A stretch of DNA of 64,000 nucleotides. Origin: Ectobius pallidus (Eukaryota; Arthropoda; Insecta; Blattodea; Ectobiidae). The notes beneath the pieces were generated by a model. That model searched no databases, was not told the DNA's origin, and worked only from the letters and a program-made list of their open reading frames with translations. Below, in pieces: positions 1-10,208 of this stretch. Both the position numbers and the translations under genes were made by a program. The DNA lies in the NCBI GenBank assembly GCA_964059195.1, contig CAXKWD010000006.1:175954825-176018824 (forward strand), read 5' to 3'. Every line of letters starts with the position of its first letter. The stretch's first letter is position 1.

Positions 1-120
1 ATAAACAGTAAAAAATGAAATGTCGCGGCTATGATTTAAATTTTTAAATTATTCACTGAAGACGATGACAAGTTTGTCTAAATATATTTCATTTTTACCT
101 TTTTACAACTTTTTTACTTT

Positions 121-280
121 CATTCGGGAGGTCTCAGGTTCAAATCCCGTGGCCGACCAATAAGACATGGGTTTTTTCATGGTTTCCCCAGTTGTAAAGG
201 CAAAAGCCGAATTGGATATTTAAATACCAATAATCATCCTCGCCATTTCATCCTGTATTATATCCGTTTAAATTAATATC
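121..280 (+). repeat. tRNA-derived SINE fragment
   Basis: A pol III B-box-like word GGTTCAAATCC lies at 137-147. It is followed by GGTTTCCCCAGTTGTAAAGG and AAAAGCCGAATTGG, a body I recognise as typical of insect tRNA-derived SINEs. No convincing A box or target duplication is visible, so the copy is probably truncated. It is not a tRNA gene, because no acceptor-stem fold closes around the B box. Confidence 0.5.
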
Positions 281-1167
281 AGTTGAAATTTACTCCATAA
301 AAATAATAGAAACAATTGACAATCAATAGTTCCATGGCCTACCCTACTGTAAAGACACAGATCATGAACTCCTGATATGACATAGTAGCTAAAAGGAGCA
401 TAAACACAGCTGAAAATTATAAAAAAATAAAAAAAATAAAAAAATAAATACAATAAAAAAAACTTTTACGTCTCTGTAAATCTACAGAACGGGTCTGTCA
501 CATTTATGCACACATAAACAGAAATGCTGACTTGGAAATTTTATTGGTGGATGGCAAGGCTTGGATTGTTAGTAGATATACAGTGAGTCCCACGCAAGAG
601 TTGGCCAATGACGCAAGTTTTCTGCGTTGCGGCAGGCACAGCTCCAACTCCTGAGCGAATGGGTGAAATATCGGTGAAATGATTTAGGTTCTCACATTTA
701 TAGTTGGAATTACAATGAAAATAACCACGTACCTCATCACAAGAGATGTTGGAAATGTTCTCCTCTTGCATCCACACAATACTGGCACATTTTTAGGAAA
801 TTTTCTTTCACGCACATAAGTTCAGCTTTCAATAAATTTGCTACACATTTCAACAAACGAACCCCACAAGGCCTGCTCTGTCTCCTAGAAACATGTTTGA
901 GATAATTGAGCATCCTAAAGTCCTATCTGTACCCAACATTTTGAAAATACAATGCCATCCATAAGTCTATCCACAGCTCTGTTATGTTCGCCACCCAGGC
1001 GAAGGTTGCATTTCTCCCTGTCTTGCTTTCAGACTCGCAGCAGGCCATGAAACTTTACTATTGATGTGCGTCTGTTTTCTATTGTTGACGTGTGTGTGTG
1101 ATAATTTCAACTCGTATTCAATATTTTTGAATATGATACAGGATGAAATAGCAGCAATGAGTCATTA
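281..1167. other. No recognisable feature
   Basis: AT-rich sequence with only short chance reading frames. I see no splice-bounded exon, terminal inverted repeat or RNA gene here. Confidence 0.5.
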
Positions 1168-1169
1168 TA

Positions 1170-1870
1170 CAGGGTGGCGCACGAAATGTCATACCATTTA
1201 TTTTACACATAACACATATTAATTTTTATTATAGCTTTATATAAAATACATATAATTGATCATTAGGACATGAAAATTTGTCTTTAATGCAGAGTGTGTT
1301 CAATATGACCGCCGTTTTGCCTCACAATCTCTTGCAAACGAACCCTTACATTCGTCACCACTTTTCGACACAAGTCTTCAGATAACGCATGGCACAACTC
1401 CATTACATGCGCTCTGAGCTGATTCCCAACTCTGCAGAAGTGCTTTAGACGGACTTCGAGTCAAAGCAATGAAATCCGCTTCAATATTTTCAGGTGTACG
1501 AACACTAGCCCGTCGCGACCGCTTTTTTTTCCAACACAAACTGCTCGGTTAGTCTGTAAATTATCTGTTTGATAGGAGTCCATCTTGTATTAAAGAGAGC
1601 ACGAAAACGTCTCTGAGTCAAAAATACACTCTTCCTTTCGGCGAAAAACAGAACAACTTTCACCTTTTGTTCACCAATCAAACGCCTGTTGTGCGCCATT
1701 TTACAAACTAATGTCTGTGTTCGTTGTCATGGTGAAATCCGACATGTGATGACACCTATCGAAATTTCCACGAAATTCGGCTTACACTAGCACTGTTAGA
1801 AACATCGAAACTGCTATATTACAATATTTATGAGATAATTAAATGGTATGACATTTCGTGCGCCACTCTG
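1170..1870 (-). mobile_element. Tc1/mariner-type element (701 bp, internally deleted)
   Basis: Terminal inverted repeats of about 31 bp begin CAGGGTGGCGCACGAAATGT on the left. The right end reads ACATTTCGTGCGCCACTCTG. TA dinucleotides flank both ends (1168-1169 and 1871-1872), the duplication made by Tc1/mariner elements. The minus strand keeps only the start of a transposase, so the element is non-autonomous. Confidence 0.9.
1505..1699 (-). pseudogene. Mariner-type transposase N-terminal fragment
   Basis: A 64-codon frame starts MAHNRRLIGEQK and continues with FAERKSVFLTQRRFRALF and a PIKQIIYRLTEQF helix. This resembles the N-terminal helix-turn-helix (DUF4817-like) of insect mariner-type transposases, which binds the element ends. 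The DDE catalytic domain is absent and the frame closes soon after the DNA-binding helices. It lies inside the TA-flanked element at 1170-1870. The family assignment is by motif pattern only. Confidence 0.65.
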
Positions 1871-2629
1871 TAAGTAAACAAAGTGTTCTCTGGTAAACAT
1901 TTTCAACATTTTTTTGTAAGAAGGTGAGTTATACGATACTTTTATTTCTTACTTCATAAATGCGTGTAGCAGAACATTGTAACCATACCAACTGAATTCC
2001 GTTTCATAGCGGATTCTTGACTGCACAAGTGCTTAGGAGCAAGTTCTTAATGACACTGTAGAAACCAAATGCGAAGAAGAATCGCAAGATGACATGAACT
2101 TTTTAACCCAAAAATATGATTTAAGCCAGTGCTTCATTGGTTATGATTAGACCTGGGATTTTAAGGCAAATGCCTATTTTAACTTAGTTCGCATTTTTAA
2201 AATGAAAACAGAAAATTCCCTAGACTTGTCACAGAAGCAATAGAAATCATTAAACATCCCCATAACATAAACAGGGAAGATGGTTATAAGATTAGTGACA
2301 TCTGGCGTGAAACAATAACACTGACGTCATGACAACTGCGACTATTTACTAATCACAGGCACTTATTTTCTTGCAATTCTTTCTCAGAAGAAGGACACGA
2401 TATGTTGTCCGAAACGTCAGAAGACACCATAAACACGACGCGGCCTAACCCGGATATCAATTACTATAATTTTAAATGCCTATTTTGTTCCTTATGAATA
2501 AAGCCCGGATTTTCATGCCCTATCAAACTTAAAAACATGCATGCATTCATGCACTATCGTATCTCCAAATATGCACAATGAAGGGCGAAACATGCACTAT
2601 CAAAAATCTGCACTGTACTGCAATATATT

Positions 2630-2908
2630 TCAATTTCTTTTAAAACAATATACGAGTTTTTCCAAATTCTCCTCACTTAAACTCGTGCGTTTATCAGTTA
2701 GGACATTCTTGAAAGCAGAAAAAGATCTTTCTACTTCACAAGATGTAACAGGTGCATACTTAAGGGAAGAAATTTGACTGAGGGTGAGATCGAATTCCAT
2801 GTATTTTACATTTTTTCCACATAATACGTCTTTCACTGTTTTCAGAAGTTTAAGATCAGGATTTGAACTAAGTACCTTCTTAAGTTTTTCCCTAACTGTC
2901 ACAACCAT
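2630..2908 (-). pseudogene. hAT transposase C-terminal dimerisation fragment
   Basis: The translated minus strand contains YAPVTSCEVERSFSAFKN followed by LTDKRTSLSEENLEKL. This is the signature of the hAT C-terminal dimerisation domain, which usually reads (F/Y)xPxTSxxxERSFSxxKxxLTxxRxxLxxExL. The BED zinc finger and catalytic core are missing, so only the last 90 or so residues survive. It lies near the left end of the family B hAT. The same stretch is present but more decayed in the copy at 24827-25815. This independently confirms the superfamily called from the 8-bp duplications. Confidence 0.85.
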
Positions 2909-3146
2909 TTCTCCACAAAACGATTCTAAAGATAATTCTACGTCTTCAACAATGACTAGCGACTGACAAATTCAAGCAGTGAATATTCTGTTGTTTAGCA
3001 GTTTTCTTTCAATGGAAGGTCGGCGAGTCGGCATTTTCTTTTGTAGCCTGTTGTATTAAATTACTGTTTATTTAGGGTAAACAGTAGTTTGCACTCTCAA
3101 ATTGATACAGGTGGCAGACTCTGTTGCCAAGTCAATCAAATAACAA

Positions 3147-3851
3147 TCTACTCTTATACAATTCAACGGCCCTAAATAGCGTGCTTGCTCGCCCGCTTCG
3201 TGAGACATCGGGTATACTCGGCGATGTTCGTCTCTCGCAGTCTAAACTTTCATGGCGACTACAAAATTAGGAAGGAAAACTGTTTCTTTATTATATAAGG
3301 CCTAAGTGAAATGAACACAATGAACAAATATTCTAATTTATTTTTACTTACAATTTTCATAGCTCGGAACCACAAACATTTTTAATAATCTACCAGTGGA
3401 ATTTTCTTAAAAATCCTGGAGTCAATGAATAATGGCGGGCGAAGCCGGAGGCAACAGCTGTAAAATATTTATGTTTTAACTCTTGAAATATCGCTGAAAA
3501 TAATAATCCAAACAAACCATTCCTTCCCTTGAAACATTATATAATTTCTGAAAATTACACTTAATTGATACAATAAAATTCACATCATATTCATGTCAAT
3601 AAACAGCTGAGAAACAATACGTATTATGTGTTCACAGGTTCTTTGGAATTGCATAATCGATTCTGATATAGTTTTCCCAGGGGGCGCTTTAAAGCCGGAA
3701 TTTTAGCTGTTTCATTAATTATTAATGGCTTAGTTTATGAATGATTCGCGTGCAAGTGTTAATAAATATAATGCTTTAATAATTATTATTATGCACTTAA
3801 TTTTTAATTTTTAAAAGAATTATCGTGGGCGAAGCCACGGGCACCTCCTAG
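3147..3851 (+). mobile_element. Non-autonomous Helitron nested in the hAT
   Basis: The element begins TCTACTCTTATAC after an A. It ends with a hairpin (CGTGGGCGAAGCCACG, about 3827-3842), then GGCACCTCCTAG, followed by T. This is the Helitron plan: 5' TC, 3' hairpin plus CTRR, insertion between A and T, no target duplication. The sister hAT copy reads AACAATGACAATAC at 25464-25477, uninterrupted, so both boundaries are fixed to the base. No Rep/helicase coding is present. Confidence 0.85.
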
Positions 3852-5559
3852 TGATAATACAATACAACATTTTTAAGTTTCATTGAAAAGCCAAGATTTT
3901 AGGGAGGCACATTCATAATATGCACAGTTATGCATGGTAACTTGATATTATGCACTAAATGAGGGTTTATATGCATTAAAAACGTCTGAATATGCTATAT
4001 TAAACCAAAAAAATCCAAAACATGCATTATGCATGAATTTTGCCATAAAAAGGCCGAAATATGCAAACATGCACGGAAAAAATATGGTTATTTGGAATCC
4101 ATAACTCATGTAATGAGTAACTACAAAGTTTGAGAAGTGTAACCAAAGTATATAAAAACATGCATTTGCATGGAAATCCGGGCTCTAGTTATGAAATAAC
4201 ATGAAATTTTTTAAATACGTTGATGTTTCATGATAAATCACATTTATAGAGTTTTATAGTGCCCTAAAATGCCTATTTGGACCTTTGGAGACTATTTTAC
4301 TATTTTAGTGCCTAAAATGCCTATTTGTACATTTAAAATAAAATTAAACAGCTGTAATTTTTACAATCATGGACTTCCTTGAATGAAGAGCAGAACAGCA
4401 AAGGGTCGGTTTTTCACAGAAACTTGATTTTCCCAAACAAAATGATTGACGGGGGACGGGGAGGATTAGCTCAAAAGAACAAGGAGCAAGCAGTAAGAAG
4501 GGACATACTGTGTCAAGTCGCCAGTGTGTTAACAACACGACCATCCAATATCTGCAGGCCATGAGCTGGCCGTTATTGAAATCCAAGACCCTTCAAGGCC
4601 TGCAGTGATCTAATTTTTCTAATGACCCATAACTGCTTTTGATAAATGTCTTTTTAATTCTGTCTTAATTTTGCAGTTATTTCTGTTAAGAATAGATATA
4701 CCAACGATTCTAACAGTAAAAAAAAAAAAAAAATCACGTTACAGTTGAAGTATATGTTGTAATATTGTAAAGTCTATTTTCTGTCTATTTACACATTTTT
4801 TACACATCTAGTTTAAAAGCCTATTTACTTGTTTTAAAAGCCTATTTTAGGCGCCTAAAACCAACTTTTTTAGAGCCTAAAATCCCAGGTCTAGTTATGA
4901 TAAGACTCCACAAATTAATAAATGATGGTTGGATACAGACAACTTCGTTCAAAAACTTTCAGTGGCTTGTAGGAATCGTACTGAGAGAATTTACAGTTTT
5001 CTCTACATTTTCTGAGACGTGTACATAGAATTGTAAAGTTCTAAGTAATTAAATTCTATTTAGATGTGCTTGATCTAAAACAAGACTGAATATTACCTTT
5101 TAAATCTAGGTGAATATATTAACACAAAACTTGAATCTCTCAACAACACATTTTCTCCTTCGCTTCATTAATACCGTATTTACTTGCGTAATAGACATAC
5201 TTTTTCCCCCCAGATTTTTATAACAAAACACTAGGGTGTGTACTTTATGCAAAGAAAAAATGTTTAAAAAAAACACACCTATTGTAAGATGCACCGGCTA
5301 ACGATCGGCAGCATATGTATCGATATAGTGGCTGCGAGTAATTCATATATTGATTGGGGTTTAGTTTCCTTTATTACGCACAATTCCGCCTTGCACTAAA
5401 TACCAACGCAAGATTCTTGGTAAGTGGCAGTTAGGTTAGGAACAGTGATACAGACAAACTTCTGTTAAGCAAACATCAATATAATGAAAAACCCCCATAT
5501 AACAATTTTTTTTTTTTGTCTAGACGAATTTCGTATCTTAATAATGTTGAATATATATA

Positions 5560-6817
5560 CAGGGTGTTAATGAATACAGTAGAGCCTCGGTAATTCGAGC
5601 CCCGGTATTTCGAGGTTCCGTGTAATTCGAGCTGGTCTTAAGAAAATTAAAATTGTCCATAAAACTAGAGTAAAATCCCGTTTTTATACGGTGTACAACA
5701 AGTAAGTTTTACGCACTTCCGAATGTGTTACATTTTGAGCTTTCTTTCAATTTTTCCATGTACAAAACTGCAGGTAAAACTGTCCCACTTAGGGTTTTTG
5801 TTCATAATACACAGAAATAACCTTGGCTTCAGACTACTAATGCATTTCTATTACAGATTGACAAAAACCGTTAGGTTCGATCTTTCTTTGTCGGGACCTT
5901 GTGTCAATCAATTGTACAGTGCATATTTCCCCATCCATTCAGAAAAGAATACTGTATTGTTACAGTAATCCCTACAATGGTAATTAAAAGTGTTTTCCTA
6001 GTAGAATCGCTTTCCCGTTCCACTCCATTAAGGGTTAGACAATGACTTAATCCTTAAAGGATGCCGATGTAGCAAATTGGAAATGTTTGACAATATATAC
6101 ATACAGGCGTAACACAGGTATGTAGGCCTACTATATTGTTTATTTATTTATTATTTAAACCATTATTGAGCTCATTAAACATTTATTTGCGATTTACCCA
6201 TTGATTTAGTGAAATTTCCGTATAATCCGAGTTTTTTGTAATTCGAGGTAGCTTCAGCCCCAATTAGCTCGAATTATCGGGGTTCTACTGTACCACCAAA
6301 ATATTTTACCTGTGTATAGAGGGGACATAGACAAGCAACTTTTATTAGGAGAATTTTGCTCTATGACGTAAAATGTGTATGCTACAGGGCATTAAAGTCA
6401 TTATAATTTGATGCTCATAAGTCAATAATGAAGCAAAATAGGGTTGAAATTTTCATTATATTGACTTCGTGCCTTTTTAGTGAATGATAAAAACCTGATT
6501 CTTAATCATTTATCCACAGATATTACATAATTTAAAGTTTTCATAATCTGCAAAAAGTACAGACTAATCACATGACTGGCTGTCACAGCATTATTCTTTT
6601 TTTATTCATAACTACTGACTGCAGTGTTAACAACGAAGTTTCTTTGTTGTGCATTTTTTTCTAATGTTAGAAGTCAGTGGCAGCCATGCCCTGAGAGATT
6701 TTATGCTGTAACAGGAAAAATTAAATCCATAGAGCAAAAGTCTCCTAATAAAAGTTACTTGTCTATGTCCCCTCTATACACAGCTAAAATATTTCGGTGT
6801 TATTCATTAACACCCTG
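5560..6817. mobile_element. Long-TIR MITE interrupted by a second MITE
   Basis: The ends CAGGGTGTTAATGAATA and TATTCATTAACACCCTG are exact inverses and sit between TA dinucleotides (5558-5559, 6818-6819). After removal of the insert at 5577-6290 the repeat continues for about 75 bp: AAATATTTTACCTGTGTATA on the left against TATACACAGCTAAAATATTT on the right. A truncated copy with an inverted interior lies at 49681-50113. I find no coding. Confidence 0.85.
5577..6290. mobile_element. Tigger/pogo-type MITE nested in the above
   Basis: Ends CAGTAGAGCCTCGGTAATTC and GAATTATCGGGGTTCTACTG are inverted and flanked by TA (5575-5576, 6291-6292). The CAGTAGARCCTCGRTAATTCGA start is typical of Tigger/pogo elements. 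The 714-bp interior has no transposase frame. Confidence 0.85.
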
Positions 6818-7175
6818 TATATAACGATGAAGCTGTTTTAGAAACACCCTTTTATAACGATATTTGGAGGTTGAATTGTTATTGCAAACCAGTAGCTTAG
6901 CCCTATGGATGGTAGGTGGTATCAGATCAGTTTCCCTCCCAGCCACCAGTATTGTTTTCTGGGTGCCTGATATCTGTTACATTACTTATAAATTCCAGAA
7001 AAGAAAGATTCGTGAGGCTAAAACCATCCCTTATGTTAGGTTGTTATTTCAACATGTACATAATGTGCAATTAAAACACCATATAAGGAGCAACTGTTTT
7101 AGTTTTGCCTTAGCTACGTCTTGAATTTGCTTATCTTTCTCTTCTTTCTTTCCAACATCTACTAGTTTGAAATTT

Positions 7176-8331
7176 CTGACACATGGCCACAGTATAAGTA
7201 TTAATACAGTACAGAAACTCAGCCCGTTTTTCTGCCAGCCGAGCATGCGCGCGCATTTACTAGCGATCGTAGCGGCCATTATGTAAGACTACAGAAACTA
7301 CTCCGGGAAGTATGTAAATAAATAGGAGTGTTGTATTTATCAGAACACGCTATATTCGAAAGGACCTTATTATTCTGCTGTAAATTTCAGTAATAATAAA
7401 AGACAAAATCCTGAATTGCATTTCTTCCCTTTCTTGAAACATCCAGAAAGGTAAGAACGAAAATAAGTAATATTTATTGTAGGTCTACTGGCTTAGCCTA
7501 CTCGTGATTCTGGTGTGGTTATGTTTCAAGTTACTTTAATGTAATATTTTTATATTTTATTCTGTTGTAATGATTTCTGGTGTATAAAATAGGTCATTAA
7601 TGGTCGACAAGAAAACCTAGTAACAAAATATGTAAAATATTTGAGTGAAAATTACCGTCTATGCTTGACACACGCAGAAACAGACAGTTTATGAATTCCT
7701 ATAAAAACTCGTTAATTAAAACTGCTGTACCCACGGTGTCTTCAATTCCAAATGCTCCTGAATTTTTTTGTTTTGTTTAATGAAGTCCATCCTGCAGTAA
7801 TTGACGCTACATAGACCTACAATAAATTGAAGTCGTATATTGCCATATAAGGCAAAGAATCAAAATACACTGTCAACAATGACGTGCAGGCTGAACAACG
7901 TGACAGACCTATAATATAATTTACGTAATTAATATGTAGGCTATTTATTATCATAATTTGAATTATAAATTATATTAAAGGGCAATGATTTTAAAGAAAA
8001 AATACTAGGCTTAGGTACAGTCCTTAACAGTAGCCTATTTAGGTATTGTTTACCTCTTCTTAACTAGAATATAATACATTATCTGTTTTATTATTTCTTA
8101 AATTTAAAATTAGATTTGCATTAAATAAAAACATTCTGTATTTTTCTCTTTTAACATAACATATTTTGCGATGTGTTTATGTATTTTCCCAAGCCATTTC
8201 ATATGATGAGAATGTAGCTTTACTCAATCTCCGCATGGAGCGCTAGTGTCGTCCAGTCAACATGTTGTCATAGGACTTTTAATACACAGTTTCTTTACTG
8301 TATTAATACTTATACTGTGACATGGCTGAGC
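7176..8331. repeat. Inverted repeat, arms about 45 bp, 1.06 kb apart
   Basis: CACAGTATAAGTATTAATAC at 7190-7209 is repeated in reverse complement at about 8298-8317. Similarity extends to CAGTACAGAAACTC on one side and CATGG on the other. This looks like the ends of another DNA element, but no clear target duplication is seen. Confidence 0.55.
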
Positions 8332-9088
8332 TTAAAGCGTGCCATGATCCGTGATGTTAAACCAGACTGAATAGTAATTTTTTAGTCTGCGGATGTAAAG
8401 TAGCTATGGTTACAATTCAATGGAAGCGAGTAAGTTAAGTAACAAAATTAGCATTCTACCTTTTGTTCCATGAATTATCCTGTAGATTGTGCAGTTTTCT
8501 GCATGCAGTATTTCTAATATGTGGTACATTACAGTCCCTCAATATAACAATACCAATCTGCTAGGGCCCACAAATATCGTTATACAAAGGTTTGACTATT
8601 AGTGTTGATTGCCATGAAGTGCCCAACCTTGTTTCTGGATCATGCGACCCATGCACAACTCACGGCCAGTTGTAATTCTCACCTTCAAACAGCCATTTTC
8701 TGTTTAGAGACATGTTTTAAAGTGGCATCTTCATTCTCATTTTTCCAGTGTTTCCGACCCTTTCCAGAAAAACTAAATTACTGTAAGTTTCTGTGGTTTA
8801 TAAAGAACTAAACAATTTTGAACTTTATCTTCTGCGAATAAACATACTGTGTAGCCATGACAAACCATCTCCATTGATGGGTCAATAATTAGCACTTCCA
8901 TACACAGAGAAAAACTGCAAATTCTCGTCCAGTGGCTCTGGTACCATGTGTTTTCTTCTGCGAATTTCAATAACTTGAATATTTTGGGCGGTTCTTATCC
9001 ATTGTCCAAACACAAGTTTATCAACACAACTGTCTATTAATCAACAATCATTTAGTTTTGTGCATTATTCTATATCCCACTTAAGAAC

Positions 9089-9446
9089 GATCCTGTTCAA
9101 AGCAAAGAGGCGTGTCTGTCATAGTCCGCACGTGAGAACCCATGACATCACCGTGATAACGGTAGTTTGTTTATTCTCAGTACAACTCACCCGCAGGGTC
9201 GTCGAGAACAACGGATCCTTTGTTTTGTTTGCTAATTGATATACTATAATGATGACGATGCCAGTGAGAGTTTGTTATTTCACGTGTAAATGTTGATATT
9301 ACTGTTGCATGAACTTATGAACACTAGCAAGCCACACCCTGGTAATGGCACATGCTAATGACTTTAACCAATCAAGTTTTGTCACATGATGCGAATTTTC
9401 CACGAACTCTCTGTGAGTTCTCCTCCCCTTTGTTTTGAACAGGATC
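9089..9446. mobile_element. Short MITE (about 358 bp)
   Basis: GATCCTGTTCAAAGCAAAGAGG at the left is matched by CCCCTTTGTTTTGAACAGGATC at the right, an imperfect 22-bp terminal inverted repeat. There is no coding and no decisive target duplication, so the superfamily is uncertain. Confidence 0.7.
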
Positions 9447-10208
9447 AAACTTCAGTGGGACAAATTATAGTAAGAACCAATCTCGAATACATTTCCATGC
9501 ACTGTTCTTTAAAAACTTGAATTAAAAAAAAAAAAGCATCCAATCTTACAACTTCAGACATTATTAAAACAATTTTTTGTTAAAAAATGAAATACCGATA
9601 CGACTATTAACCAAGGAATTTTTATTTTTTTATAACCCAAAAAGTTGGGGTGCATCCATTACGCGAGTAAATACGGCATTCTCTTCTTTTACGCTAAAAC
9701 ATCTTTTTTTTGCAAGGAAGAAGTGACAACATTTTACATAACACAGGGTATAAAAATGAGTTCTCAAAGGAGCCTTGCTCCAATTCGACTTTCACAGCCA
9801 CCCTGTGTGTAATACATTACGTAATAAATAAATTTTAATTTCAAAACTAGAGGGTAAAAGGGCTCTTTACCAAGAACCTATTTAACAACAAACAGAACCA
9901 AAATATATTGTTTATGGTTTAATCACAACTTAAACGATATACAATAATTTCAGAAAGCACAATTTGTGTTAAATTCAAATTTCAAAAAATTGAAATGTTG
10001 TCAAATTAAGGAAACTAGTTTCTCACCTAGCTACTTCATCACCCAGTCTCTCTGGAAGGCAATCTCGTAGCACTTCAGATGAATGGAAGAATGTTAAAGA
10101 ATGATCTAAAACACAGGAATTTTAGATATACCCCGCCCCACATCACGACGCAATGTTCCCAATAGAAAAAGTGTAAAGTCCAGGAAGGTGAACACACCTA
10201 GAGGGATA

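Larger units (their letters stand above)
2499..4187 (-). mobile_element. hAT element, family B, nested in family A
   Basis: Left end TAAAGCCCGGATTTTCATGC and right end GCATGGAAATCCGGGCTCTA are imperfect inverted repeats. Near-identical octamers flank them: CTTATGAA at 2491-2498 and GTTATGAA at 4188-4195. The related family A copy at 50346-50940 reads CTTATGAAG across the same point without this insert. ATGCA words are dense near both ends. A transposase C-terminal fragment is on the minus strand, and a Helitron (3147-3851) is nested inside. A sister copy is at 24827-25815. Confidence 0.9.
2148..4893. mobile_element. hAT-like element, family A (host of a nested hAT)
   Basis: Left end TAGACCTGGGATTTTAAGGC and right end GCCTAAAATCCCAGGTCTA are inverted repeats. 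They are flanked by a perfect 8-bp duplication GTTATGAT (2140-2147 and 4894-4901), the hAT hallmark. The word GCCTATTT recurs near both ends (about 2175, 2478, 4269, 4318, 4818 and 4841). No transposase of its own is readable. The middle (2499-4187) is a second hAT. A shorter relative is at 50346-50940. Confidence 0.9.
5451..8598. mobile_element. Possible pogo/Tigger-like element
   Basis: The left end CAGACAAACTTCTGTTAAGC follows a TA. The right end reads CGTTATACAAAGGTTTGACTA. The inverted similarity and the CAGTCAAACC-type start resemble pogo/Tigger termini, but both ends are decayed and I see no transposase. The interior holds the MITE at 5560-6817 and the inverted repeat at 7176-8331. Confidence 0.35.
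5174..9676. mobile_element. Probable large DNA element with CCGTATTTAC ends, filled with later insertions
   Basis: The left end is CCGTATTTACTTGCGTAATA. The right end, GCGAGTAAATACGG with ATTACGC just inside, is its approximate inverse. TA precedes the left end; the right flank is CA. Between them lie several other elements (5451-8598, 5560-6817, 9089-9446), which explains the length. No transposase is readable. The pairing of ends 4.5 kb apart is inference from inverted similarity. Confidence 0.45.

Noticed and set aside
2541..2966. Plus-strand frames opposite the hAT transposase fragment
   Set aside because: They are shadows of the minus-strand hAT dimerisation domain and lie inside a nested transposon.
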